Shown here one piece after another: positions 31,383 to 44,100 of a stretch of 64,000 nt of DNA (position 1 is its first letter; each line of letters opens with the position of its first letter). Where the stretch lies: the NCBI GenBank assembly GCA_031310005.1, contig CM062384.1:1116001-1180000 (forward strand), written 5' to 3'. The position numbers were made by a program, and so were the translations under genes. The DNA comes from Dactylellina haptotyla. Taxonomy: Eukaryota; Ascomycota; Orbiliomycetes; Orbiliales; Orbiliaceae. A model generated the notes under the pieces. It saw only the letters and a list, made by a program, of their open reading frames with translations. It made no database searches and was not told the origin of the DNA.

Positions 31383-34196
31383 ATGCTTGTCAAGACTGTG
31401 GTGGCCTTCGCGGCCATTTTTTTAAGTGGGACGGCCTTAGCTGCTCCTTCAGTCACGGATGTTGGATTTTCCGCTACTGATGAGAAAGCCGTTCTGAAGA
31501 AAAGATGGGGAGGAAATTATGCTCAATTCTTCCCAATGGTTACAACAGAATTTACCCCTTGGAAATATGTCGGGTAAGTTCAATCGAGTAAATTATGATA
31601 AAATATCTGGAAACTCATACTGACCATATGTACCAGTTGCTACTCCAACGATATCCGTTTCACCTATAATACCAACATGTGCTCCTGCAAGAACAACGGT
31701 TGGAAAGGGACATATACAGATATGCCTTTTCTGATGAACAAGTGTTTTGCAAACTGCAAAGCCGCTGGCTATCGGTATGCCGCTATCAAAGGCGGCAACG
31801 GCAATAAATCAGTAAGCGGCACAGTGGTTATAAAATTCAATTAATACATTATATCTAACAACTCTTTTGTCTGAAGTGCTTTTGCGGTAACAACGTTTCG
31901 GATGACAATAAACTTAGCACAGAATCAAAATGCAACATCCCTTGCGCATCAACAGAAGGCGACAAAACAAAAGGATATGATTACAATAAGTGCGGAGGTG
32001 ATACAACATGGAGCGTTTATAAAGATCCTTGTCTTCCGGACTTCGACCCAGAAGTTGCGGTCAACAATTACAACTATGTCGGATGCTATTACTACTACGG
32101 AGAAGGTAAGATTGTAGCATAATGTATTTAAAGAAGTCTACTAATGCCTCCTATCAACAGGCTCTCTTTTGACTGAATACCAGGAGGTCGTAGCTGGAGA
32201 CAATCTCTCCATTGATGGGTGCGTGGAAGCTTGCTCCGCTTTAGGCTTCGCCTTTGCCGGCACATCTACAACCGGTTCCCAATATATTGGAACCCAGTGC
32301 TGGTGCGGTGGAAAAGTCACCCAACAATGGAAGACCAGACATCAGACACATCTGGCGGATAACAACCAGTGTACTATGCTCTGCAGTGCCACGGCAAAGG
32401 TCAAGAAGTCAATCAGTAAAGAGGACTACCAATATTGCGGAAACTGGTGGTACATGTCTCTGTATTATAATGCGGACCTCGATTACAGCGATAACTGTCC
32501 CATTGGTGGCGAGAAACAGACGACTGTTACTACCTTCACAGCAGGACCAACCGCTGGAACCACCACCATCTTCCCGACCTCCAATGGTAAACCCGTTACA
32601 AACTCGGGCACAGCTACAGTCAGGATCACTTCCACCGTCCAGACACAAAAGACAATCACAACAACAACGAATGGTCCAAAGGCTGGGACAACCACGTTAT
32701 TCCCAACTGACGACAACGGCGATGATGTTACCAACTCTGGTACTGCTACTATTCGGATTACCACTGTTGCCCAGACGCAGAAGACCGTTACCACAACTAC
32801 TAAGGGCCCTAAAGCCGGAACAACTACCATCTACCCAACTGATGATAATGGCGATGACGTTACAAACTCCGGCACCGCCACTGTCAGGATAACCTCAGTT
32901 GTCCAAACCCAAAAAACCACCACACGAACAACTAATGGACCAAAGCCTGGAACCACCACTATATTCCCAACCAGTAATGGTAAACCGGTTACCAATTCTG
33001 GTACTGCGACTGTTGTAATCACCACATGTAGCCAGGTAACTGTTACAACCACGACCACAGGTCCAGAGGAAGGCACCACTACCATTTTCCCAACGGGTGA
33101 TGACGACCAGCCAATCACCAATGAAGGCACCGCAACGGTTGTGATTACCGCTCTCGAGGCTACGCAGGCTTATGTCACGACTACGACCCCTGGCCCCAAA
33201 GCTGGCACTACCACTCTCTATCCAACCGATGATAATGGTGATGATATTACCAACTCGGGAACCGCGACTGTCGTTATCACGTCTGTTGTTAAGAACTCGC
33301 AAAAAACCACGACTCGCTCGACAGGCGGACCAAAAGCCGGCACCACTACTGTCTTCCCATCCAGCAATGGTAAGCCCGTTACCAACTCCGGCACGGCTAC
33401 TGTTATTATCACTACTACCACCAAGGGCTATGCGAAAGAAACACAGGTGTATACAACAACTACCACCACAGGGCCAGAGGAGGGCACCGCTACTCTCTTC
33501 CCAACCGATGACAACGGCGACCCAATCACTAACTCGGGCACTGCCACCGTTGTTGTCACTTCCGTGGTATCTGATAATCCTGGCCCCTCGGATCCAGCTG
33601 GAGAGCAAGATTTTACGACAACGACTACAACCGGTGACGCACCTGGAACGACGACCCTTTATCCAACCGATGATAATGGCGATGATGTTACCGATTCCGG
33701 CACTGCGACCGTCGTTGTCACCGTCACCGCGAGTAAACCAGTTATCACTGGTAACCCGAAGACCATCTGCACTATTCCCAAACCTGCTGCGAAAGATTTG
33801 AGACAATGGAAGGGCATCAGCTTCCCGCTAGGAGGTAAATCGGCTCCAGCTGTCAACTGTCATGATAACATGGAGAAGTACAAGGCTGGCTATCACTTCA
33901 AAATCTACCCGAATGACGCTGGAATCAAATGCCGTTTGGACTACACCCATACCGCCACTGAGATTCAGAATGCTTGCTGGAATGCTTGCGTCGAGCAGCA
34001 GAAAATGTGTAAGACGACGTACGCAGCGAAGAAGATTTGCAGCAATGGCACTTGTTGGGAAAAATCAGTGCTTATTACGCAGTGCCAGACGCAGTTTGAT
34101 GCTTGCAAGAGTGCTAATGCTGCCTCCATGGAGGTTATTCAGAAAGCTAATAGCAGTATGTGCAAGAACTGGAAGAAGCCGTCTTATCGTCTTTGA
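31383..34196 (+). CDS. WSC-domain surface protein with Thr-rich tandem repeats
   Basis: Four exons (31383-31573, 31637-31811, 31877-32105, 32161-34196) give 876 residues. A signal peptide (cleavage after ALA, residue 20) and a KKR Kex2-type site at residues 39-41 precede two WSC-like cysteine domains. One starts at YVGCYSND (about residue 62, with CFCGNN) and one at YVGCYYYYGEG (about residue 190, with CWCGGK). Residues 318 to about 732 are nine tandem repeats of about 43 residues, each with TTTT, G-P-K/E-A/E-G-T-T-T, a P-T loop and GTATVVIT, with heavy Thr content likely to be O-mannosylated. The last 140 residues form a separate domain with eleven cysteines. No GPI-anchor-like hydrophobic tail or membrane helix is seen, so the protein is probably secreted or held in the wall. 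The plan resembles fungal adhesins and wall-stress proteins; the exact role is unknown. Confidence 0.85.
32518..33760 (+). repeat. Nine coding tandem repeats of about 130 bp
   Basis: Nine units of roughly 43 codons lie inside the WSC gene. Two main loop types occur. Units 1, 4 and 7 carry SNGKPVTNSG; units 2, 3, 6, 8 and 9 carry DDNGDDVTNSG or close variants; unit 5 carries DDDQPITNEG. The third-unit spacing of the first type shows a higher-order repeat of three units, so the array probably grew by duplication of a triplet. Confidence 0.85.
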
Positions 34197-35685
34197 ATTG
34201 AAAATGATGGTTAAGAGGATTGAAGAATCGTGAATAGGATATTATATTGCGCAAAATTGCATTTTGTTGATTTTTTTGGTTTGGTGTTGTGGGACAAGGA
34301 CATAGATACCTGAGCATTCTTTCTATCGTCTGGGGATTTGATGATACATTTTGGCATGAATCATATATGATCATAAATTATACATAGGAGAAAAGTATTA
34401 GATAGATTAATTTCATTCGTATATCGACATCACGGTTGTTCCAATTTTTTTAAACTTCCAATAGTTTCTCATAATGGTGGACCTAAACATGTGTCACACT
34501 GGTATCCGACGTTATGGGTATTGATTAGAAGCTCCCGGCGATACAAATTAGGAACCAGCCAAATCTTTCAACTATCTAGCTGCCAGATTTGCAAAAAGGT
34601 CGTTCGGAAGGGTCGAAATCCGGAAGATCCAGGGTCGTAATATATAGTATGTGTTGTTTGCGCTAGGGATGCGGTGCGTATAGGCTGCAAGGTCCTGTGA
34701 CCCGCAATTTGGCATCCCGAAGGAAACAAAGGAACCGAAGGAAATCTATGCAATTTCGGGAGGTTATGACGATGGCTTGAAGAGCCCAACTTACCTAAGA
34801 ACGCGGTAAGCCGGCTCGCCGGCCAGCAGCCTGGTCAAATGAGCCAGCCATCAGGGCGGTGCGGCTGGAGGTGCACCCGATTGGACCCGATATCTGGAAA
34901 AACGAGCCCCGCGCTGGGCCAAACACTCGGGTCGGGAGATGAGGGGCAATTTAACGGCCACCCAAAATAGCTGGTCACGAGCGCCCGGACGGCAGGCCTG
35001 TATGAAGATGCGACATCGCAGCAGAGTCGCAACTTGACTTGATGGCTACGGGAAATAGCCCAGTTGCAGCTGTGCAAGGGGGCGGGACTGGAACGAACGA
35101 CCTCCGACGGAATGAAGTCCTGAGCGCAGAAACAAGGAAACTGGAATCCGATTTAAAGGTTGACGGATCCCATGCGCCTGCTGGCACGGGGGCTCTACCT
35201 TATCTCACAATCAATCATTCTACTAACCTCTGTCTTTCCTATTTTTATCCCTCTTCTTCTTCATCTTCTTCTTCTTCTTCGTCTTCTTCGCCGGTTCACT
35301 CTTTGCACTTCGACTGTATTATAATTTATTTCGCATATACGACTTTATCCTTGGTGTATCATTCTTTCCTTTGTGATCGTTAATTGCCTATCTACGACCC
35401 TTGTCCGTCTGCTGGTCCGACTGCATCCACCGTAGCCAGAACCTGCGTCAGCTAGTAGTTTCCCCTGCGTTCGACGTCGAGTACACATATTGCGACATCG
35501 CATCGGTCTTCCCAGTTGGTGCCCTAGCGAATCAATCCGTCGGCATCTGTGACATTTCTTGTACATAATATCATTCATGTTAGCTCTGCTGCGCATTTAA
35601 ATATCTCCCCTCTCTACCACTCTCCACTCTTTTTTTTTCCGGCTTCTTCCCTTCTTTTTTCTTTTCTTTCTTCTCTAACGCAAGA
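34197..35685. other. Intergenic region before BNA3
   Basis: These 1.5 kb hold the 3' flank of the WSC gene and the BNA3 promoter. A TTC/TCT-rich microsatellite lies at 35251-35290 and pyrimidine-rich leader sequence runs from 35,600 to 35,680. I see no gene in it. Confidence 0.4.
35251..35290. repeat. (TTC)n pyrimidine microsatellite
   Basis: About thirteen TTC-type units with a few interruptions (TCA, TCG) form a CT tract upstream of the aminotransferase gene. It may lie in the promoter or leader. Confidence 0.8.
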
Positions 35686-37659
35686 ATGCGCCCTTTTATG
35701 CCCTTTGTTCCCTTCAACCCAATTGTCCGAAGTGTGTTTTTACGGCAGGCGCCATCTCCGATTGCAGCAGCAAACGCCGCGGCAAACCTTGCAAGACACA
35801 CCGCCGCAACAACAGCATCGACAGCTGGTAGGAACGTTGGCATCTCGGTTTTTCAAATAGCACACATGGCCACTCAAATCAGACCCGCCAGGCGGGTTGC
35901 GAACCAAAATCAGGATGTATGGACTCCTTTCTACTCTTCCCGGCAGTTTTCGCGCAGATTATTCGATATTTCAAATCGCAAAGCATGAGGGGTTTAGGAT
36001 GAGCGGCGGCTGAACTCGGCATTTCGATATTACTTAGGTCTGGACAATTGTCAACGAAGCAGCAAAGAGCAGCAAGGTAGCTCCCGTTATCAATCTTGGG
36101 TATGCTGGTTACATCTATCTTTTTTATATGCGCCTTACGAAATCGGGCTAACCGGATCTCAATTGCAGGCAAGGCTTCTTCGGCTACAACCCACCGAAAT
36201 TCGTCCTCGATGCTGCGAAAGAGGCTCTTAACCGAGTCGACTGCAACCAATACTCTCCGACTAAAGGTCGCCCCCGCCTGAAGAAGGCGCTTGCGGATGC
36301 CTACTCCCCATACTTTGGCCGGGAACTCGACCCCGAGACGGAAATCACAATAACGACAGGCGCGAATGAGGGCATGCTATCTGCCTTCATGGCGTTTGTA
36401 GAGCAGGGTGATGAGGTTATTGTGTTTGAGCCGTACTTTGACCAGTACATTTCAAATATTGAGATGGCTGGCGGCAAAGTGGTTTACGTCAATCTGATAC
36501 CGCCAGAACGGGGATACATCGAGACACGGCCCAGCAGTGAGTGGAAGGTGGACTTTGAGATGTTGAGAGAGCGTATTAATATCAGAACGAGGATGTTGGT
36601 AAGAAAGTACCACTCTATATCTCTTTGAATATCCGATGCTAACTAGGCCTAAAAGGTCATCAATACGCCGTATGTAGACACTGTTTGCATTGAGTGGAGG
36701 GATCAAAAGGGACCAAAATTAACGAGCAAAATTCGCAATGTAGACATAACCCTATTGGCAAGATCTTCTCGCGAGAAGAACTCCAGGAAATTGGAGATTT
36801 GTGTGTGCGGAACAACATTATCATTCTCTCCGATGAGGTTTACGATCGATTGTACTATACTCCATTCACCAGAATCGCAACATTGACCCCAGAGATTGAT
36901 AATCTGACTTTGACGGTTGGATCTGCTGGGAAATGCTTCTATGCGACTGGATGGTATGTTAAGAGAAATTCCTGAGAATTTTTATATGCTAACGAAACGG
37001 TCATGTAGGCGTGTAGGCTGGTTGATCGGCCGTCCTCATCTCATCCAATACGTCTCTGCTGCTCACACTCGGGTAAGTCTCCAGAAACAGCCACACATAA
37101 ACACTCAATCCGCTGACCTTGATCAAAAACTAGATTTGCTACTCTTCGGTTTCCCCTCTGCAAGAAGCTGTCGCCATCGGTTTGGAACAAGCCGAGAAGC
37201 AAGGCTTCTGGGAAGAGTCAAAGAATGAGATGAAGAACAAACAGCTTCGGTTCAACGCTATCTGGGACGAATTAGGGCTCCCATATACCGATCCCGAAGG
37301 TGGCTACTTCGTTCTCGTCAACATGGCTAAGGTTAAGATTCCGGAAGACTATCCGTTCCCTGATTTCGTTGCTTCAAGGCCCAGAGACTTCAAGTATGTA
37401 TAACTCCTCTAAAGCGCCGATCGCCCAAGAACTGTTATTGTGACACTGTTACTAATATTCCTGCGTTATTAGGCTATCATGGTTCTTGATTAAAGAACTC
37501 GGTGTTGCAGCAATCCCACCGACAGAGTTCGTACAGGCTGGGACCGTGATGGAGAAGCTCACGGAGAACTACCTGCGCTTCGCGGTCTGCAAGGACGATG
37601 AGATCCTTGAAGCTGCGAAAGAGAGACTTAGAGGTCTGAAGAAGTATATGGACGAGTAG
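35686..37659 (+). CDS. BNA3: Kynurenine aminotransferase (class I/II PLP enzyme)
   Basis: This PLP enzyme converts kynurenine to kynurenic acid and may act on other amino acids. I assemble eight exons: 35686-35916, 36038-36099, 36169-36598, 36656-36669, 36744-36953, 37009-37072, 37134-37393 and 37473-37659, giving 485 residues. Landmarks: DVWTIVNEAA, INLGQGFFGYNPPKF, ITTGANEGMLSAF, VFEPYFDQY, NTPHNPIGK, ILSDEVYDRLYY and the PLP lysine in SAGKCFYATGW at about K309, then RVGWLIG. Exon 4 has only 14 nt yet supplies VINTP, which the family requires before HNPIGK. The first 60 residues look like a mitochondrial presequence (Arg, Ala, Ser, no acids). An internal Met (MATQIRPARR, context CACATGGCC) lies just before the conserved core and could give a cytosolic form. 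Confidence 0.93.
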
Positions 37660-39445
37660 ATATATATCCTCGATCCAATGCACTATTCTACCTTTTTGGC
37701 GGATTCTAAGCGCTAGATGTTATTTTCCTTCTTTGATCTCACGGGTATTCGGTTATCTTGTGGATCACTTAGACCAGTCCTCTAGCAGGACGACTCCAGC
37801 TTTCAAGTTATAGTTGGGGTACCTTTATCTTTTCTCAGCAGAGGTCTGGGAGAAGACTCAATATCTTCATATATATGTACAGCCTCTTTTTGTAACCTCC
37901 CTCCCTGCGAACGTTTGCCTCGCGGCATATGATTCCGCTTTCTGTACCCTTCTCCTCCTTCGCTACTTTCACAATCACCTCATTCCTCCATCTCCCCCAA
38001 ATTTCGGTACGACAAATTTACGAATAAATAAGAACAAACGCGGCTTTTCCAAATACAGAAAAGGTGCGGACTAGAAAATTGGATATATCATTGTTCGTCA
38101 TCGGAACAGTCAACCAAACTTGAACTATTTTTCTGTAAACCTTTGTGTCGTAGACTTATGATCAAGTGAATAAGAGCCGACGAACTACCCCATAAATACC
38201 ACTATTCAATGGTTCGAAACCTACCTTCGGCATTGTAGGATCTGTCTCTCCCTCAAATTATACTCAGAAACTTCGATAAAGTTGAATTGGGCAACAAATT
38301 GACGCTGCATATTACGCCCGTATACTCCTTGGCATATAATGCATATAGCCTTGGTTTAGACCAACCTTCGCCGTTAGCACATATGTCATCTGCTAAGAAG
38401 AAAATTAACAGCTAGCTTCTGTTAGAAAGTTGGGGATCGCAAGAAAATTACATGATAATCACCAGCTCGTCTTAGAAGCAGTACTCTGCGCATAGACGAC
38501 ATTGTGTTGAATGTGGTATTTAGCGTCTCCACCGACTCCAAACTTCGTGCGAAGCAGCTTGTAGCAACAAACCATGAAAGGCGAAACACTTCAGCGGAAA
38601 ATTCCCCTTGTATCTGTTTCGTGTCAATGGTATAAGGAGGAATATAACTCCCTACGATATAGCCATCTGTGGGTATTGTAGCCGCAAAATCTGTCATTCC
38701 GTCACCACATCGTCACTAAAACAACACGCAATTGACGATTTACACCCTACGATAAAACGACACTTGAGACGTAGAGTTTCAGCCGAGATTTCCGATCCTT
38801 ACAAAGCATGGAAAGGAATATAAATCTTCTAAATTCACCGACAATTAAAATCCAACGATTATAGCCAAAGTTTCGAAATATAACACGTTGAGGATAGCGT
38901 CGAACGTATTTCGTCTCTACCGTGCATATGGATATGTTGTACCAGAAATTCGAAACTGACAATGCGCGCATGTGTTTTCCACCAAAGAAGGAAGCCTCGT
39001 CTGTCTCATCGTTCGGAAATACCTGATTTTACACCTGCACGAGAGATTTGTATTTATAAGAAATGATTCCTACATTGGAAACGCTGTCGGCAAAATTGCT
39101 ACGCAAATATTTGAAGAAATAATATATTTTTTATTTGCAATTTCTTAGTTAATATATACGGTCAGTATGTGGAAATTAACAACAATAAACCTTCTATAGA
39201 TAGCAGATGATCGAAACCACCCCATACATTTGTCTCGTAAACCAGCCGCGAAGCACGAAGTACATCCCTTCGAGATGTTGCTCTTACCCGCAAACGATTC
39301 GTTACATTCGCAGAACTCATCTTCTACAAAGAACCTACCTTTCGCTACACGAACGAGAAAACTGCAAAGACCTTTTCGAAACACGTCGCGATGATATCAG
39401 AGACTCCGTAACTAAATAAATACGTCCAGTCCGTCTATATACAAG
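37660..39445. other. Intergenic, no gene seen
   Basis: These 1.8 kb are AT-rich with no long or recognisable open frame. They open the gene-poor part of the window. Confidence 0.35.
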
Positions 39446-41190
39446 ATGGACGGTACAAATGCAAATATTATCTTTCGCCAACATCTCTCAGACATGTCAA
39501 GACCGGAACTAAACGCTCTGGGGATGGAGAATTACACAAGACTCCAAAGATGGCTGAGAAACAAAGAACATGTTCGTGTGGAGCGTACATCCAGAAATAT
39601 ACCTGCGTCGCCGCTTGCATCGGAACTCAATTGGATGGCCCTATCGCCTCCTCTTCAGGTCCGTTCAAGAGAGCAGAAGTTGAGGAATTTGATAGGATGA
39701 AGACCGCTTTCAAATATCTAGCAGATAGTTTTGATGAATATCTCCCAGAGTTAAAAGCCTTGCAAAACTTCGCATGGCGTGAAGAATGTGTAGGCGCGTA
39801 TCTTCAAGAACAATATCTCGACGCCTTGCAGCCGATCGCGGCGACCGGAAGCATTCAAACAGTGCGCAAAGTACACATTAAATCGAACCCGAGAAAGTTC
39901 TTGTAGAGAATGCCGAGATTCTCATTCTTGCATAGTCTAGAACTCTATAGTTACAATTCCACCGCCAGAGAAGACCTGCTTTGCTTTTGTCTGCGTGTCC
40001 AAACCTGAAATCTTTACATGTGGTAGTTCAAGGCGGAAGAACGATGATTCCCGCGACGATGGCGTGCGAATCGCCGACGGACGATGAAATTGAGAGGCTG
40101 GGACAGATGATCACGAGTCTCGAATTCAAAAACAATTATGAGTGGAATATTGATCATGAGAGGAAGTAGTGGTATGAACTCCCGGAATCATTAGTTAAAG
40201 ATGTTAAGGAAAGGCGGGTTACGTGAGATTAAGTCAGACGCGGCAGACGTCTTTGCGAAAGTTTGGGGAGATGAAGGGGGTTTCAAGGAAGTCGGGTCGG
40301 TGGGGGCATGGTTAGAGGATAGATGGACGGGCGAAGTTAAAGTTGATGTCACACCTATAAGAGATTTTCTGCTGAGATTTGATGACCTGACCAGGCTGGA
40401 ACTTTGGAATACCTTCGGGGCGGTTGAGGATTACGAATCCTTTTCCCCCGAGATGGGGCCAAAGCTCCACAAATTAGTTATACACGAGCACGAGAGCAAA
40501 GGGGGAATATGTGGTGACGGGTGTTATCAAAGGATGCCGTTCAGACTAACGGGAAATATTGCAAAAGGCTGTAGCACTTTGGTATGGACACCAATTGCAA
40601 AGATGAATGGGTAAGTTCTGACATATGCTTACCATCGGAGATGTTACGCACAACGATAAACTTTCCACTCACTGTGCGTTTTATAAAACAAGCCGCTATT
40701 TGATTTCGACTCCATTACGAGGCCTATTAGTTACGTTTGGCAGATATCTCTCCTCAATGAAATTGGTATTAGTGATTCTGGGAAATCAGTCCGTCCCGCT
40801 GTTACTGAAGCATCCGCTGCCTGGCTATGAGAATATCGTTTTAAGGAGATGCTATCATCATTGGCCGCAGAAAGAAATCGAGCCACGGAATCAATAATGG
40901 TTCTTCAGCACCCAGCTCTGAGAGATCTTCACCTCTCTGATCACGCACTCACTCGAAGTTAAAGGCAAATTACTACAACAGTTTCAACTAGCCCGCGAAT
41001 GAACGACCAGAGATTCCATTTGAAAAGGTCCGGGTTAACGGACGAAAATGAGGGATATAAATGTCCCGTCACTGGTATAGATGTTGAGGACGCAAATTTG
41101 TTGCCTAAATTCATACAGGATACGTCACCCGTGAAGGTACTGAGCTGCAGCTTGGAGCGGGCAAAGACCGGGGCTGGATGTTGCCGATAG
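39446..41190 (+). pseudogene. Decayed F-box/LRR-like gene
   Basis: Several coding-looking segments line up on the plus strand but cannot be joined into one frame. Segment A (39550-39903) includes CVAACIGTQLDGPIASSSG and YLPELKALQNFAWREECVG and ends at TAG 39904-39906. Segment B (about 39975-40166), with LLLSACPNLKSLHVVVQGG, is in another frame and ends at TAG 40167-40169, after which the frame stays open (WYELPESLVKDVKERR). Segment C (40201-40613) has LTRLELWNTFG and KLHKLVIHEHE and ends at a GTAAGT-like donor. Segment D (about 40750-40950) has a TGA at 40828-40830 followed by FKEMLSSLAAERNRATES and LQHPALRDLHLSDHAL. The leucine-rich lines resemble fungal F-box/LRR-type proteins. Four or more breaks make a pseudogene the best reading; a gene with unusual introns is less likely. 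Confidence 0.6.
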
Positions 41191-44100
41191 CCCGCTATAC
41201 GCCAAGGTGGGCAACCATGTTGACCCAGAAAATGAAGAGACTAGCAACAATTGCCATCGTTGATGTCTAAATGCGATCATGTGATATTCTCAATAATGGT
41301 TGATGCGTCGACAAATGCACAACTGGTTTCACGACCTGCGCCCCGCATTTGAAGGGGAAGCGCAGAATTTAATATAAAGCAATCGCAGTTTTTGAACCTC
41401 GAACTTTTGTTGCATATTGCGACCTGTAGGCATGCGGGCGGAATACCATCCGTAGGTTAACTTAAGCTAATGCATTATTAAATTACCTGCCACCCCAATT
41501 TTACTTTGGACATCGACGCGAGCAGAGTGATTGCGGGGTTGACAGTTCCATGGATTCAGACGTTAGAAAGAACATGGGTTACCGACAGTGCATACAGGCA
41601 AAGTAGATTGAATATTCGGCAGAGATAAATAATCAGTTTCAAGAACGGCCTGGACAAATTTGACGTACACAATCGATAGCGGGAAGTCAATACGTTTCGT
41701 TTCGCCCGAGGATGCCCAGACTTCGGCCAGTATGCCTAATAAGTATGTTGGTCTATACTTCGTGCGTCTGTCTAGTTTACCCGTTATCTAGTTTGATCAG
41801 CAACTATATGTTTGATTTTTGGAACTCACCATCGAGTTATGCACATGTGCAAATGCAATGACCAGGTGAGCGGCGCAAGGACCCTCAAACCCCACTTAGA
41901 CAAGTGACCTACATACAAAAGCACATGCGACCACATCTAAGCTGATCTTAAGCAACAAGTGGGAATTAGTTAAGCCAAGAAGTCAAAGGGTAGCCCTGAA
42001 ATTTTCTCGTCTTTATACCCTTTAGCTTTCCTTTACTCAAATGGTGCCACTGACGAAACGTACTTAAGTGAGCACTTTATTTACATCAGCCTTGCTATTA
42101 TAATTGCAGATACTGTACCCACTGGTTCACTCGGGTACCTGTACCGGACAGATGAACGCGCTATAGCGGGGTATAGAGGTACAAGTATAAGCAAAACATG
42201 TAGAGGCTGATCGGCGTCAGCGGAACGTGGGAGAAAGAGGAGGTGCAGTGTCGTGATTTGATGAAGTCAGTTGTAGTTCTACGATCTTCGCCATAACCAG
42301 TCAAGCCACATGCACTCAGGGCGAAAATTCACGGCGAGAACAGCAACACCGCCATCAACCAGCTTAATGTGATATATAATTCCTTGGTAAGACAGACCCA
42401 CCGCAGAAGGCCGGCTTCGCAAATCCAGGCGCTCCGGCAGTACTTGTGTTTGTTTGTGACGCGGCCGGCCAAAGCTTTATCGACGCTAAGAGCCCGTGTG
42501 AATGGTCCTCGGGGCTAGAAATGATAAAATGTTATCGGATTTCTGACCTCACGTCACTCTTATAACCCTAGATCCTGGCGGTTCCCCATCGGCGTCTAGG
42601 TCAGGAACCGTACTTCGTAACTTTGTTCTTAAACAAGAAAAAGGTTTCCGTGAGAAAAGGGGTGGAGAAACTGTTAAGAGGTGGAGAGCCATAGTATATA
42701 TAATACAAACATGTTATAGTTTCCCAGGGGATCTCAAACGCAAAAACTTTTGTGTTGCCATTGCCGTTGGAAATCGCGAAACGAAACACTCAAACGGAAG
42801 GAATCACGGTGGCGCATTCAGTCAGGGACGACACGTTTTTGCTCTGCTGGTGTTCAAAAGGGGGAAAACGTGATCGGAATCATGAGGCCGGTAGCAAATA
42901 TTCCGTATCTCGAAACATATATCCGGAGCAATGCGGCAGTGCAAACAAGCCCAAACTGAAATATTTCGCTCAAGTTTTCTGAGGTGAGAGCGCTACGGCC
43001 GCCTGGTGGAATTCCTGCCTGCACGAACGGGCTTCTGCAGTATTCACATGTGTGTGTGTGTGTGTCCAGCGTCTCGTCTCCAAGAAACCTGCCGGCTATT
43101 TTACCATTATCAAGCGCCCTGCCGTCCCGGAAAGAGAGGTTGACCGAAGTGATTCAAGGTACCTCCTTGCAACTCACTCTATTTTCTGTGATCTTTCAGC
43201 GGTAACGTTGGTTTTCGTTTGCTGACAGCAACTTGGACAATCCAGACCGGTAGTTCTTTCCTAAACTACTCGAAAGCATGTTTTGCGGATATGAATTGTG
43301 TTTGATATGTTGAGGATTCGGACCAGTTGAGCCACTGTTGATACAGCGGTAGACCTGGTCAATCCGAATTGAGGCGTCGTTCAAACAAGAAAATAGATTG
43401 TATGTGTCATAGATCTGATCCACAGAAATATAAAAATCAATTTACCTGGTTCAAAAAGCACAGTTTCCCATAAAAGGCAGCTAGACTGGCTTGAGAAGGT
43501 CAACTCATCGGTTCTAGCTAGGCTCGGGAACTCTTGACACGAAAGCAGAAACCGAGGTGTGAATCCGTGAACGGGGGAATGGGAAGGTATCAAAGAATGG
43601 AATAACCTCCTTGCTCTCGGGATGTTATCATACCGGGGTATAACATCCCCTTAATATGATTCTTTCCCAGGTTCACATTGGCTCGCTTCCTTTGGTAACT
43701 CGTTGAAACCATCTCGCAAATCTTCCAAGTTGAAGAAATCTGAGTGTATCTCAAAGATTTTCCAAAGGGGTTTCAATTCAATAGGAGAACGACATCTCGG
43801 GGCTGGCTACCCGAATAGAGCGCGTCACAAACGGTGGAGATTATTCCAGTCCCGACCGTTTTTTGGTTCAGGGCCTTAGCACAAGCTTTGGTGGGGCCTC
43901 GCCACTAGCGGCGAGCTGCAGTCCTTTGACAGGCGGGAAATACTTAAAATTCATAGGACCAAAAAAGCGCGTATCGTAACGATGCAGGTACCTGGGCGAT
44001 GTTAGCAAGCAAGAGATCACGATCAGAAAAGTTTGCTCGGGGTTGATAACTCCGCAAGGTTTTTGAAGCAATTCCATAGCAGTGGTTAAGCCGCTCTCAA

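Noticed and set aside
32895-33806. 303-codon minus-strand open frame
   Set aside because: It is the antisense shadow of the Thr-rich repeats; the repeating ACC/ACT codons leave the opposite strand free of stops.
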